A DNA stretch of 64,000 nt from the NCBI GenBank assembly GCA_004335835.1, contig RWJK01001842.1, positions 62,001-126,000 of the forward strand. The letters run 5' to 3'. The notes beneath the pieces are model-generated. The model did not search any database. It saw only the letters and a program-made list of their open reading frames with translations, and had not been told where the DNA came from. A program made the position numbers and the translations under genes. Origin of the DNA: Scenedesmus sp. ARA3 (Eukaryota > Chlorophyta > Chlorophyceae > Sphaeropleales > Scenedesmaceae). This document shows, piece after piece, positions 18,126-29,469 of this stretch (the stretch's first letter is position 1; each line of letters starts with the position of its first letter).

Positions 18126-18507
18126 CACATCATGCAGCTGTACACAACGTCAGCTTCAGCCCACTGCTTACATGTTGTAAACTGTAAAGTCTCCTTTCAC
18201 AACGCTACATGTGGAAAGGAGTACATTGCCAAGCAGGGGAACAGGGAGTGGTGCATTGCTAATGCAGCGCGGAGCTAGCAATGCAGTGTCAGGGCACAGC
18301 TACTGACTACTTGTGAATGTGGAACTCCTGCATCACATCAAGAGCGGAAGGTGGCGTTGATGCTATGGCTTGATGAGTAACATGATGATGATCAAGAGCG
18401 GAAGGTGTTCTGCCCCTTGCCAATACCAATACCAGTACAGATACCACAGTACACAGACCTGCCTCAGGCACAAGCCCAGCAAGGCGATAAATAAACAGAT
18501 ATTCTGC
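16933..18507. other. Convergent spacer after beta-helix gene
   Basis: No supportable gene. It holds one arm of the inverted repeat (about 18020-18125), a short GC-rich direct repeat (CACACCGCCACAAG at about 17977 and about 18012) and a duplicated phrase GGTGTTCTGCCCCTTGCC at about 18402 and about 18546. Confidence 0.45.
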
Positions 18508-18619
18508 TCACGAGGGCGGAACCAGTACCCAGTTCCTCCTGGGAGGGTGTTCTGCCCCTTGCCTTGCAGATGACATGCCAACCTTGCTCCACTCACAGTG
18601 TTTGTAGTGCCCCAAGCTG

Positions 18620-18830
18620 TCCTGCTTTACTGCTCCAGCTGCCATGTCGTACTGCTCCAGCGGTACTTCTGTGCTGCTCCAGCTGTACTGCTGTACTGCT
18701 CTAGCTGTACGGCTGTACTGCTCCAGCTGTACTGCTGTTTTGCTCCAGCTGTACTGCTGTACTGCTCCAGCTGCCATGTCGTACTGCTCCAGCGGTACTA
18801 CTGTACTGCTCTAGCTGTACTGCTTCACTG
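18620..18830. repeat. Minisatellite with TGTACTGCTCCAGC-type units
   Basis: About 200 bp of imperfect 14-24 bp units built from TACTGCTCCAGCTG and CCATGTCGTACTGCTCCAGC. Two units carry CTCTAGC instead of CTCCAGC. The array overlaps the 3' end of the minus-strand gene that stops at 18811. Confidence 0.85.
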
Positions 18831-19458
18831 GCTGCATCGCCGACTTGAGCAGCGCCTCCGTCTTGGCAGTGACTGCTGGCCCGAAGCCCTCGCCCCGCTC
18901 CACATCCAGGTAGGTCAGCGACAGCCGCACGTTGTGCTGCAGCACAGCAAACAGCACACAACAGTCAGCAGAAACACAACGTTTGGTATCAAGAACATGG
19001 TTTGTTGTCTCCATCTCAAGCCTGCCTGTCTGCTCTGCGGGGCACAGCATGTACTTTTGGCAACTGCGCATGCCCTTTTACCGACACCGGTCAAGCTCTG
19101 CAGGTAAACACCAAGGCTTGATCGTGCAGCATGCTGAAGTATGGCACATGCATGCTGTATGGCCTCACCCCTGCAAAGGAGATGCTCATGCCGTCCACGA
19201 CCTCATCCAGCACCGACAGCATCAGCGTCATCATGTTGACTGCCGGGAAGGCAGCAGCAGCAGCAGCAGCAGGTGTGCCAGTGGTCATAGAACAGCACAC
19301 GGATGACAAACAACATCAGTATCAGCACGGCAGCAGCAGTTGCATTTGTTACAATCTTGATTGCCGTTCCCAGCAGCAACAACGACCATGATGGCTGGCA
19401 ATCACGTGACAGCTGCTGGGTGTGAGCATCACCCTTGCAGACTGTCAGCTGCTGGTGT

Positions 19459-19497
<39 letters not shown>

Positions 19498-20835
19498 TGC
19501 TCCTGCAGCTTGCAAGATCACTCACAATAGATGATGCGCTCCAGCTGGTCAGGCAGCCACCAGATGTTCACCTGCAGCAACAAATAGCAACACACAATGC
19601 ATTGTTGCAACTTCAAACTGCTATGTGTGGCCAGTGTGCAGCAAGAATCCAGGTGCCAACGCTACAGCTCCATGTGGTATGGCATGCCGGGGCTAGGTTA
19701 GTCTGCAAAAACAAATTAGCAGGTCCGTCATTCAGTAGCGGCAGGTTCAGCCCACCTCTTTGTTGGCCAGCATGGTGTCAACCATGCCCAGGATCACTGC
19801 CTTGTTGATGCCCTGATCAACAGGAAGACAGCAACGGGAAGAACGGCAACACACTATTGATAAAGTGTTGCTACCCATCAGCTTGTTCCAGCTAGCTGAT
19901 TCAATGAGACTGCATCATGATGGCAGGGCCATGCAGCAAGACAGCTGCCTTGCAGGGTAAGTGCATTAGCCTGAACAGCACCCTGATGGCAACAATGCTC
20001 TCAGCATCTGCTGGCACTGCAGCTCCATGCTACTCCATCACGGCTGCTGTCGTACCTTGGTGAACCTCAGCCGCATGCCTGCACGCAGCAGCAGTAGCAT
20101 GTGTGTCAATGTTCAAAACACCTTGTACGGGTCGCATTGTAAAGCAACTACAATTGCTTGACAGGAATTCCTGAATGCGGCTGTGACGTTTCGCCCTGCT
20201 GGCTTTAAGTACAGGAACAGAGGCGTATGGTCACAAACTGGGGCGAACATACGTTCTAGGAAGCAGCAGCATTGGCAGCAGCACTCACTCTTGTATGCCA
20301 GTGGCTCCACCTTCATCATGAGCTGCTGCAGGTCCTCCACCTGCACACGCCCCACAGCAGCAGAGGCCGCACCAGAAAAAAACTGGATACAAATTGAACT
20401 TTTCAAAGCCTGCTCGCTAGGACCACACGTTGCGCTGTTGCGTCTGCTGCACTGCCACCATCTGCGACAGCCGCTGCATTATGGCATGCACAAGCGCTCA
20501 AACTTTAACACCCCTGCTCTACTACTGATCACGCAAAGGGCAACTCACGTATATCAGCCAACGTGCACCACTACGTTCCCTGCATCACATCAGCATAGCC
20601 ACTAATGCACCCAGCCAGGCCTCTTCCGAAGAGTCAGGCCCCGCACCTTCTGCCGCAGCTCTGCGTTCTCAAGGGAGGTCCTGTCAGCATCAAACTCCTT
20701 GGCCACGTAGGCGCTGATGGCCTTGGACACAGCCAGGCCCAGCAGCACACCTGACACCAGCACCGCAGCAAGACCCAGCCTGCGCAACAGTTGAGGGGCA
20801 GCAGCAGCAGCAGCAGTACCAGAAGCACCACCAGT

Positions 20836-20871
<36 letters not shown>

Positions 20872-21433
20872 GTGCTGTATACTGGTGTGCACATGAGCAC
20901 ATGTCACACAGTGCAGAGCTGCAGATATGGCTGTAGATTCAGATCTGCTTATTGTTCGGCGTGGTTGCGTGCAGTACAGTGGTGCTGGTGCAGCAGCTCA
21001 TGCGACACTCGTAAGTTTTAGATGGGCAGATGGTGTATGTGCATGTTCCTCACCAGGGCAGAGCAACGAGGTTTGCCAGGACTGCCGATACCTTGCTGCT
21101 CAAGCATGCTGCAGCCGCAGCAACGTCATTGCCAAAAGATGCTGTGCACGCAACTGCCTTTCTACGCTGCGTCGCATGCTGCTGCTGGCAGGCGTGGCGC
21201 CTGCTGTCCAAGCTGCTGCTGCTGCTGCTGCTGCTGCTTCTGCCCAGGCTGGCCTGGTGCTGCAGGTGTGCATGCTGAGCGCGCTGCTGCTTCGAAGAGC
21301 GTAATTGACGTATATTTAGACCGCAGACCACTTGCACAGTGCTCGGCCCCCGCAACCTTGAAGGCGCTGATGCCAGGAGCCTGCCTGTGCACCGTTGCAT
21401 GACGCTGCCTTTGGATGTGCGCGGTGACAGCAT
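18811..21433 (-). CDS. Predicted organelle-targeted single-pass membrane protein, function unknown
   Basis: Minus-strand exons: 21433-21054, 20779-20647, 20340-20289, 20078-20056, 19812-19756, 19571-19526, 19239-19169, 18936-18811. All eight phases close, giving 295 aa from ATG 21433 (ATG 21400 also possible). The first exon is Ser/Arg-rich without acidic residues at its start, like a chloroplast transit peptide. It is followed by a hydrophobic segment (LGLAAVLVSGVLLGLAVSKA) at about residues 127-150. A charged helix comes next (EFDADRTSLENAELRQK). The soluble C-terminal half contains INKAVILGMVDTMLANKE, IWWLPDQLERIIYF, LSVLDEVVDGMSISFAG and VRLSLTYLDVERGEG. The split codons rebuild sensible residues (W127, a Ser, a Phe). 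I do not recognise the family. The stop TAG at 18813-18811 falls in the first unit of a minisatellite. Confidence 0.62.
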
Positions 21434-22794
21434 ACTGCTCTTAAGATTCTGCTTATCAAAACAAATAAAAATATGCGGTATCGATTGTTCACGTTCTGCA
21501 CGCTTTACTGAACGTTGCTTGTAGTGATCAGCGCTGCGTCTCGAGCAACTACATTGGTGATTATTTCCCGAAAGCAAGAGTTGATAACATTTGTTTAAAA
21601 TATGTTCATTAACCAATGTTTACTTGTAGCGGAGCTTCAGGAGCTGTAGCAGAGTTCATGGTTGTTGTGTTCGCGCCAAAAACACGGTGCACCACGTGGT
21701 GAAACAGGTGCCGCTGCACTGATGTTCCGTCGTTGATGTTTGGCCAAACGTTACCGTGCTTTATTTTTAGTCGAACAACATCGAACCGCTGGTGGCATCC
21801 AGTGGTTGTAGGTGATGCTGGACTCAAGAAGTGCAGCAGCAGAGAAGGCTTGTTGCGGGGCACACGGACACATGTGGGTGTACACCCACCAAATGGACAT
21901 GAATCGGGTGCAACTAAACATGACTGAACATGACTATACATGGAGCCGGGCATTTCAGTGACTGTTGTGCTTGTGCTTGTTGAACAGTGCAGTGCATGCA
22001 GCAGTGGTGACTGGACGTGTGCACACTGCACAAACCATTGCGTGTCCTGCCAAAGGTCACAGGTGTGGTGTGGTGCTCCAGTCGTTATCCACAACCTTAC
22101 AGCGAGCCTCATACTGCTCTGCATTGCGCTGGCACTGGCCCGGATGCAACTTGCCACACAACCCTGTGTTATGTGTAAGTGTCAGGTGGCAGTGCCCTCC
22201 ATTGCAGGACTTGGAACACCATCAGAACAGTTGCATGAATCCGTAGGACCAGCACAGTATTGCAGCTTGGGGTGTACAGGGACACCTCAGCTGCCCGTTC
22301 CTGTGTCCAGGAACCGTCTTCATTCGCATGCGTAGCTCATGAGGGTTTATCCTGCTCAGCTCCAGGTTTACAGCTGCGAGTGCCTCTGTTCTAGCAAAGA
22401 AACCTTCAGCATTTGACTGAGACACTGCTGGTTTTGCTGCTTCATACGTATCAAGCAGCACTCAGAGTGGGGGAGCTGGGCTGGCCTGCTGCACAGGACT
22501 CCTGTGTGGGGCCTGCATGCATCAGCCCTGTCAGGCCACCTGTCACCCCACCTGTCATTGTCCCTCTCGTCCTGACGGCATCAGCCAGGCCTGCAAGACG
22601 TTGATACAGAAAGTTCCGTTGGGGCGAGCTGTGTAGTACGCGTCTTTTGCGCAAGCCTTGCTGTTTTCAGTTGTGCTCTCTGCAAGCTTGGACAAAGCAA
22701 CCGCACGTGCACTTCTTGCTGCTCAACAAACCTGTCTCGTTCATTTTTACAACGTTCCTAAAAGTGGTTTGAGTGGACTATAGGCCAGTATACT
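21434..22794. other. Divergent intergenic region between membrane-protein and CCD genes
   Basis: 1.36 kb between two divergently transcribed genes, so presumably both promoters. I see no repeat tract, no RNA gene and no clear core promoter element. Confidence 0.4.
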
Positions 22795-25270
22795 ATGTCT
22801 GCCAGGGTGATCGCGTATGTGGCCGGTGGGGCAGTGTGCTTCGTGCTGGGCATCAGGAGCAGGTGAGCGCATGCGCTTCGTATGTATTGATTACTAGCCA
22901 AATTTAATTATGCCCGTGCTCTGGCTCGCCTGCATGCATGCTGCCAAGCACTACTATGGGTGTGTGGCAGGGGTGCTACTGCTGCTGTCCTGCAGCTTGA
23001 CACCTTCAACTGCCAGCCAGCTGCATGGTTTCCTCCATCATAATCTGAAAGTGCTATTGCTGCAAATTACAGCAGGAATTTGTGCATGCTGGTCTAGTGC
23101 CTGATACTTGCTCTTATGTGCCACCTGTGCTCTGCTGCAGGCGTGTTGTGAACGGCCTTCAGGTGCTGATTGCAAAGGGTCGCAAGAACAAGCGCAGGAA
23201 CGCACTGGCAGGTAAGCATGCTTAATGGTGACGTGAGGCGATAAAATCAAGCAGTGGTGCCGTATATACACTCGTTGTACAGCTGCTGCACTGCAAGTTC
23301 GTACTGCAACCGTACATGACAGCAGATTGCAACGGAAGTCACTAGCAAGCAGTTGTAATGAATCAACAGGCGCCTGCAGCAGTAGGAACTGTCTGAGACC
23401 AGGCAATGTGACAGTGAACCACTGCAGACTCCTGCGCGCCACACCTTGATGTACTGCCAAACAAATCATGTTGCTGCTTGCAGGAAACTACGGCCCCGTC
23501 AGGCGCGAGGTGTTCAGCGCAGAATGCGAGGTGGTGGCGGGAGAGCTGCCTGCTGAGCTGGACGGTGTGTACATGCGCAATGGCAGCAACCCTTTCTATG
23601 ACCCCTACGCCAGCTACCACTGGTGAGCGAGGGAGAGCATGCAGGGACAGCAGCTGCTGCTGGTGGTGATGTGTTTGTTTTACCGCATGTGGGCATTGCA
23701 GCAGCGGCAGCAACCCCTGTCATGACCCGTACGTCAGCTACCACTGGTAAGGGCTGCACAGCAGCAGCAGCAGCAGCAGCATCTGGGGCAGCAGCAGTGT
23801 GCTGGAGCAGCAGCAGCAGCAGCAGGCGGCAGCTGTCAGTTGTAACCATGGTGCTTTCCGCGGTAACATTGTGTGCAGGCGTTGCAGCAGATGAGTTCCA
23901 CAGGCAGCAGCATGGCTGCAAGCAGCAACCCTGCAACTCCGCGCCGGCTGGCATTCACCTGCCATCCTGTTCTGTGCCATTTGAACCTGCGCACGTTTGA
24001 GGGTGATGGCATGGTGCACACCACGCTCATCAAACCACCAACTGCCTCAAATCCGATGCCGTGCTTCGCCCTGTCGCTGCAAATGTATGCATAAACTGCT
24101 GTCTGCAGGTTTGAGGGCGATGGCATGGTTCACGCCACGCGCATCAAGGATGGTGCCGCCTCCTTCTGCAACCGCTTTGTGGACACGCACAAGCTGCGCG
24201 AGGAGAAGCGCGCAGGCTTCCCCATCTACGCCAAGGTATGTGTGCAATGCTGTATCAAACGCGCTAGAGTAGCAAAGCAACTTCTGGTTAACTTCCACCA
24301 GTAGATTCAACCACACACGTGTGGCCCTCTCTGTTCATTGCGCCATACCGTCTGCTGCACAGCACCCCCTTGCACTGCATGTCAATTACTAGCAGCAGGG
24401 CTGGCTGGCTTCCAGCCGCTGCAAACACGCACCCTGGGCTTTAAACCATGTCTCTGCCTACTGCCACATTCTGCCTTCACCGCAGTCTGTTGACCAGGAG
24501 GGTGTGCGTGTGATTGCAGCCATGTTGCAGCTGCTAATCAGCAGCCTTCACCTAGCATTTGCCTGCTGCCTTGATGCTGTATTGATCTGTACTGTCCTCT
24601 GTGCTGTCATCCGTGCTCTTTTCATCGCAGTTTGGTGACCAGGAGGGTGTGCGGGGCGTGTTTGTGGCCATGCTGGAGCTGCTGAAGCAGCTTCACCCTG
24701 GATCTGCCTGCTTTTTTGACGAATTCCTGTAATCATGCTTTCCTCTGTGCTTTTACATGCAGTTTGGAGACCAGGAGGGCGTGCGGGGCGTGTTTGTGGC
24801 CATGCTGGGGCTGCTGCACATGACACCTCAATCCTGCACGTGCCTGCTGTCACATATAACATATGTTTCTTGCTGTTTTGCCGCAGTTTGGCGACCAGGA
24901 GGGTGTGCGGGGTGTGTTTGTGGCCATGCTGGAGCTGCTGAAGCAGCGCGTGGGCATCATCCGGGGGCAGCCGCTCACACAGCAGGGCAGCGGCACCGCC
25001 AACACCAGCCTGGTGTACCACGCGGGGCGGCTGCTGGCCCTGCACGAGGGTGACCTGCCCTACCAGGTGGGCTTGTTTGGCTGCCTGTGATCAAGGATTT
25101 TGAGTAAGCGGCTTTTCCTGTATTGTTATTGGCGTATATCATTTGGTGTTGCAGATCTGACTGCCCTTACTGCAGCTTTTGTGGTTGCGGATACATCAAG
25201 TACGTGTGCGTGCTCACATGTGTGTTGTGGGTGTCAGCTCTTCCGCGCCTGTTCATCGTTATCTGATTCC

Positions 25271-25362
<92 letters not shown>

Positions 25363-28300
25363 CCCTGCAGCTCAAGATGCTGTGTGAGGGCGTGCTCAGC
25401 ACTGTGGGCAGGGTGTCAGTGGGTGACTGGCAGGTGCCCTTCACCGCACACCCCAAGCTGGACACCACCACAGGTGCGGCAGCACTGCTGCGCTGGGGCC
25501 GCATGGCTGTGAATGTGCCGATGTGAATGCTATTTGTGGATGCTACAGCAAACCTCGTCGGCCCAATGCTCTCCTCTTTTCCCACATGAAACCTGCTGTT
25601 GTTCTTACACTGATTTCACCAATTTCCCTTTAGGCAACCTGCACATCATCGGCTACCAGATTGACCGCCAGCCCTACCTCACATATGGCGTGCTGTCACC
25701 CAACGGCAGCCTGCTCAAGTCCTTCCCCATCCCCGTGGCCTTCCCCAGCATGTTCCACGACTTTGCCATCACGGAGCACTATGCAGTCATCATGCACATG
25801 CCGCTGGTGTTCGACCCCAAGGCAATGATCGAGGTGAGCTTAGGTTTCAGGGTATGTGTTTGGGTTGACTGCTGTCTCTTAACAGGGCAGCTGCTGGGCG
25901 TTCGGCCAGCGATTTCAGTAGTCATGCACACGCCGCTGGTGTTCGCCCAAAGGCCATGATCAAGGTGAGCGGTTGGCGGCTGCTGCTGCTCATGGTGTGT
26001 TCCTGTATTTGTCATGGCTGCTAGTCCTCCCCCCCAGGGCTATTATGGAGGTGGGCGCGTGTAGGCCAGCTGCTGGGTGTGCTATGGTTTGTGGTTGTCT
26101 GCCATCTCCGTGGCCTTCCCAGCATGGTTTTCGACTTGCCATCACAGAGCACTACGCGGTGTTCATGCACATGCCGCTGGTGTTCGACCCCAAGGCCATG
26201 ATCGAGGTGAGAGGGCAGGGCTGCTGTGTCGCATTTCATACTGAAGTTATTTCTCATTGACCACACAAAGTGAGGAGTTAACGGACAGATTTACGTCTAC
26301 AAAGCACAGGATCTTACGGTGTATAAGCAAAGAACGGAGCGGATTCCGCTGGAATGGGCGCCGGCAGAATGGGCGCTGGGTTGACAGCGTTGCTGCTACG
26401 GCCTGACTGGCTTCACTGCGATGCTCGTGACTTCTACCAAAATTGATCTCGTGCCTGCTGTTTTTGCTGCTGTTGCTGCTGCTGCTGTCCCACCTCCGCA
26501 GCACAACACGCTGCCGGTGATCTTCAAGCCGGAGATGCCCAGCAGGATCGGCTTGCTGCCACTCACAGCACGCAGCGGCGACGAGGTGAGGCGGCTACGC
26601 GTTGCTTATTGTGTTACATATGTCAGCACTAGCAGCACTGCTTTCACAGCATCACAGAAGCACAAGCCTGGCTGCATGTGCCGGACTGGCTCTAGCAGCA
26701 TGCATATTTCGAGCAAACGGCTGGTTGGAGCAAACGGCCTGGTTGGACAGCCAGCAACGCGCAGCAGCTACACGCCCACGCATGTAGCATAGCCAGTATC
26801 ATCACTACAGCAGTAACTTCCATGCTGCTGCTGATCCGCCACAGGTGGTGTGGTACGAGCTGCCCAGCTTCCACAATCTGTAGCGTGCAGCACGGCCTGC
26901 ATCGCCCCTACAATATACAGCAGTAACACGTATGCTGCTGCTGCTGCTTTTACTGCAGGTGGTGTGGTACGAGCTTCCCTCCTTCTATGTATTCAGAATA
27001 GCTAATGCACGGCCTGTGTCACCCATACAGCAACAACATATTGGCACATTATTGGAATTATTGCTGCCGCAGGTGGTGTGGTACGAGCTTCCCAGCTTCT
27101 ACGTGTTCCACATTGCCAATGCCTGGGAGGAGGCCGGCAAGGTGAAGATGGTGGCCTGCCAGGCGGAGCGCGTGGACCTCAACGCCATGAAGTTCAACGA
27201 GGACATGGGTGAGAAGTTTGGTGTGAAGTTTGGTGTGAGTTTAGTTGTGAACGTTGGCATGAACTCCTGCGTGTTGTCCACGCGGGGAGACGACAGAAGT
27301 TGTGGACGCAGTGCAATGCACGAGGTGTAAAGTTCATTTGCAATTTGTCAAGAGTCAGGTGTGCTGCTGGGTTGTGCATTCTTCTTTATGCTTACCTTCT
27401 GCTGCTGTTGCTCCTGCTGCTGCCCCTGCTGCTGACGCTGTGTTCTGCCTGCAGCCAGCCGCATGACTGAGTACATCATCGACCCCGCAAAGGGCACAGC
27501 ACAGCTGCGGAGGGTGAGCATCAAAAGCAGCAGCATTGCGGGCAGATCAACATAGACTTGCAGTGGACAGGCTGGGCTTATGCAAGCAAACTGCTGCACA
27601 AGCACACATCGCTGCTGTAGTGCCCACATCACCACTCCTCATGCTGGCCCTTTCATATGTGCTCGCATGCATGATTTTTGTTCTGACCTGCCACTGACGT
27701 GTTAATAACATGCTGTGTTAGTGACATATTATTTGACACCATTGTGCAACCCCGCAGATCAGCTCCGTGGTGGGTGACTTCCCGCTGGTGCACCCCGCCA
27801 TGTATGGCAAGCCGACGCGCTACGCCTACACAGCAATCACCGACACCAAGGACGACGCAGCGCAGGTCAAGGTGAGGGGCATGCTTTTGTACTAAAGTTT
27901 GCTTTTAGTCAAAATTACCTTGTCACGGTAGCGGAGCAACAGCACCCTGCCGCTGGTTGACAATGTCCAGTGGTTGAACCTACACAGCCATCACCGACAC
28001 CAAGGACAACGCAGTACAGGTCAAGGTGAGGGGCATGCCTTTGTCCAAACTGTGCCTGTAGATCAGTGTGCGGCAGTCGGGCTGCAGCTGCTTCAATTGT
28101 CGCGTGGTTGAGCCTACACAGCCATCACCGACACCAAGGACGGCACAGCACAGGTCAAGGTGCGTGTGGGCACAGCAGCAGGACTGGGACACATCAGAAG
28201 TGCAGTGGCAGTGCACCTCGTGGTCCAGGGTTTCTTTACATGCTGCCATGTGATCACGACTCTATTGCACAGCATCAGTGTCTCTGCAGTTGCAGTTGAT

Positions 28301-28879
28301 ATGTTACTACATATAAAATAAACACAAACATAACAGATCGACACTCAATGTGACATATGCTGCAGGGCATTGCCAAGTTTGACCTGGCCACGCCTCCCAG
28401 CCAGAAGGAGGCAGCCATCGCCACCATTGAGTGGGACAGCGCACGGGGCGGGGAGGCCTTCTTCGTGCCGCGCAGCCAGGACCCCGCGCAGTGCAACGGT
28501 GGGTGACTGCTGGGCTGAACTTTACAATGAATGCCAGTGTATCATGGTGTAATGTTTATCAGCAATGGCTGCTGCAGCGGCTGCTGTTGCATGCAGCAGG
28601 GGGTGACGTCCTGCACAGCTGCTTGCGTCAGCACAGCCAGGAGTCCGTACAGTGCATTGGTGGGTGGCCGGCGCCATTTGCTGTTATCCCAATTGTTGGA
28701 GTGGCATTGCGTGCAGCAGAGCGTGTAGATAGATTCATGCATGACTGCATAGCTGCAAGCTGGCTGCGCCATCACAGCTGCTGCAGCTGCTGTTTTCACC
28801 TATGCAGTGTCCAGCAGGTTGAGGAATCAACACGTGCTCCGTCTGCTGCTGCTGCTGCTGCCGACGCTGCTCCCGTTGT

Positions 28880-28912
<33 letters not shown>

Positions 28913-29129
28913 CAGGCGAGGACGATGGCTTCCTGCTGGTGTACGTGTACGAGGCGAAGGCTGACGCCAGCTTCCTGCACGTGTACAACGCGCAGACCAT
29001 GGACAGCACGCCGCTGGCAGTGGTGAGCACAAACCATAGTATTTGTCAGGCCGCTTCAGAATTATCATGAAAGTGGGCTCTGCATGCTTCAGCACAGCAT
29101 GGAGAGCACGCCGATGGCAGTCTTGAGCG

Positions 29130-29161
<32 letters not shown>

Positions 29162-29308
29162 CTGCGAGTAGTGCAGTTGCAACCAAACAGCTGTTCCGCT
29201 TTGAGTAGGTGCATATGCCAGCGCAGAGCATGGTGCATTTATCAGTAGGACAGCTTGTTGCGGGCTGTGCATCGCGTAAACACTGCTCTACCCGGCCACT
29301 GCCGCCGC

Positions 29309-29364
<56 letters not shown>

Positions 29365-29469
29365 CAGGTGAAGCTGCCACAGCGGGTGCCCCATGGCTTC
29401 CACACCTACTGGATGAGCGGCGAGCAGATCAGGCAGCAGCAGCTGCCAGGCATGGCCCTGCAGCACTGA
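22795..29469 (+). CDS. CCD: Carotenoid cleavage dioxygenase (RPE65/CCD/NCED family)
   Basis: Fourteen exons: 22795-22862, 23141-23211, 23484-23622, 24109-24235, 24887-25066, 25371-25473, 25634-25833, 26502-26585, 27073-27208, 27455-27513, 27758-27871, 28366-28498, 28916-29022, 29368-29469. They close in phase to 540 aa, the usual CCD length. Family hallmarks in order: ELDGVYMRNGSNP, WFEGDGMVHATRIKDG, four putative Fe(II)-binding His at about residues 222 (FTAHPK), 271 (MFHDFAIT), 337 (YVFHIANAWEE) and 519 (RVPHGFHTYW). Their spacing matches plant NCED enzymes closely. Family reaction: O2-dependent cleavage of a carotenoid or apocarotenoid double bond. The short hydrophobic N-terminus (VIAYVAGGAVCFVLG) may be a membrane anchor or part of a targeting signal. 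Seven of its boundaries carry partial tandem exon copies. Substrate class cannot be set from sequence alone. Confidence 0.93.
23585..23746 (+). repeat. Exon-edge tandem copies, donor side, x2 (CCD)
   Basis: The segment encoding NPFYDPYASYHW plus donor ends at 23622 and recurs as a CNPCHDPYVSYHW-like copy ending at 23746 (124 bp later), with a GTAAGG donor. Confidence 0.8.
23996..24165 (+). repeat. Exon-edge tandem copies, acceptor side, x2 (CCD)
   Basis: FEGDGMVHTTLIK at 23996 repeats FEGDGMVHATRIKD of exon 24109-24235. The upstream copy has ACG where the acceptor CAG should be, so it cannot be spliced there. Confidence 0.8.
24486..24955 (+). repeat. Exon-edge tandem copies, acceptor side, x4 (CCD)
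   Basis: GCAG plus DNA for FGDQEGVRGVFVAMLELLKQ starts at 24486 (degenerate, SVDQEGVRVIAAML), 24631, 24763 and 24887. Spacing is 145, 132 and 124 bp, and divergence increases with distance from the real exon. Confidence 0.9.
25272..25370 (+). repeat. (CTG)n tract, about 30 units, abutting a 3' splice site
   Basis: A perfect CTG run ending directly in CCCCCTGCAG, the acceptor of CCD exon 25371-25473. Confidence 0.92.
25741..26206 (+). repeat. Exon-edge tandem copies, donor side, x3 (CCD)
   Basis: The exon end encoding ITEHYAVIMHMPLVFDPKAM plus donor finishes at 25833 (full exon), 25963 (short, VMHTPLVF) and 26206 (long, including the VAFPSMFHD part with one lost base). All three keep GTGAG donors. 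Confidence 0.85.
26845..27120 (+). repeat. Exon-edge tandem copies, acceptor side, x3 (CCD His337 exon)
   Basis: CAG plus VVWYELPSF starts at 26845, 26959 and 27073, exactly 114 bp apart each time. The second copy reads YVFRIANA, replacing the iron-ligand His by Arg; the third has the intact FHIANAWEE. Confidence 0.88.
27820..28159 (+). repeat. Exon-edge tandem copies, donor side, x3 (CCD)
   Basis: DNA for YTAITDTKDDAAQVK plus donor ends at 27871 (full exon), 28025 (KDNAVQVK) and 28159 (KDGTAQVK). All keep GTGAGG or GTGCGT donors. Confidence 0.88.
28995..29130 (+). repeat. Exon-edge tandem copies, donor side, x2 (CCD)
   Basis: CATGGACAGCACGCCGCTGG at the exon end (donor 29023) is repeated as CATGGAGAGCACGCCGATGG at about 29098-29117. 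The second copy has lost its donor (GTCTTG). Confidence 0.65.
29311..29367 (+). repeat. (CTG)n tract abutting the last CCD acceptor
   Basis: CTG units with one TTG interruption, ending in CTGCAG, the acceptor of terminal exon 29368-29469. Confidence 0.85.

Noticed and set aside
20602..20907. Start of the minus-strand membrane protein at ATG 20907 with a poly-Ala N-terminus
   Set aside because: The Ala run is the intronic CTG tract read in another frame; exon 21433-21054 joins exon 20779-20647 in phase (TG|G = Trp) and supplies a better N-terminus.
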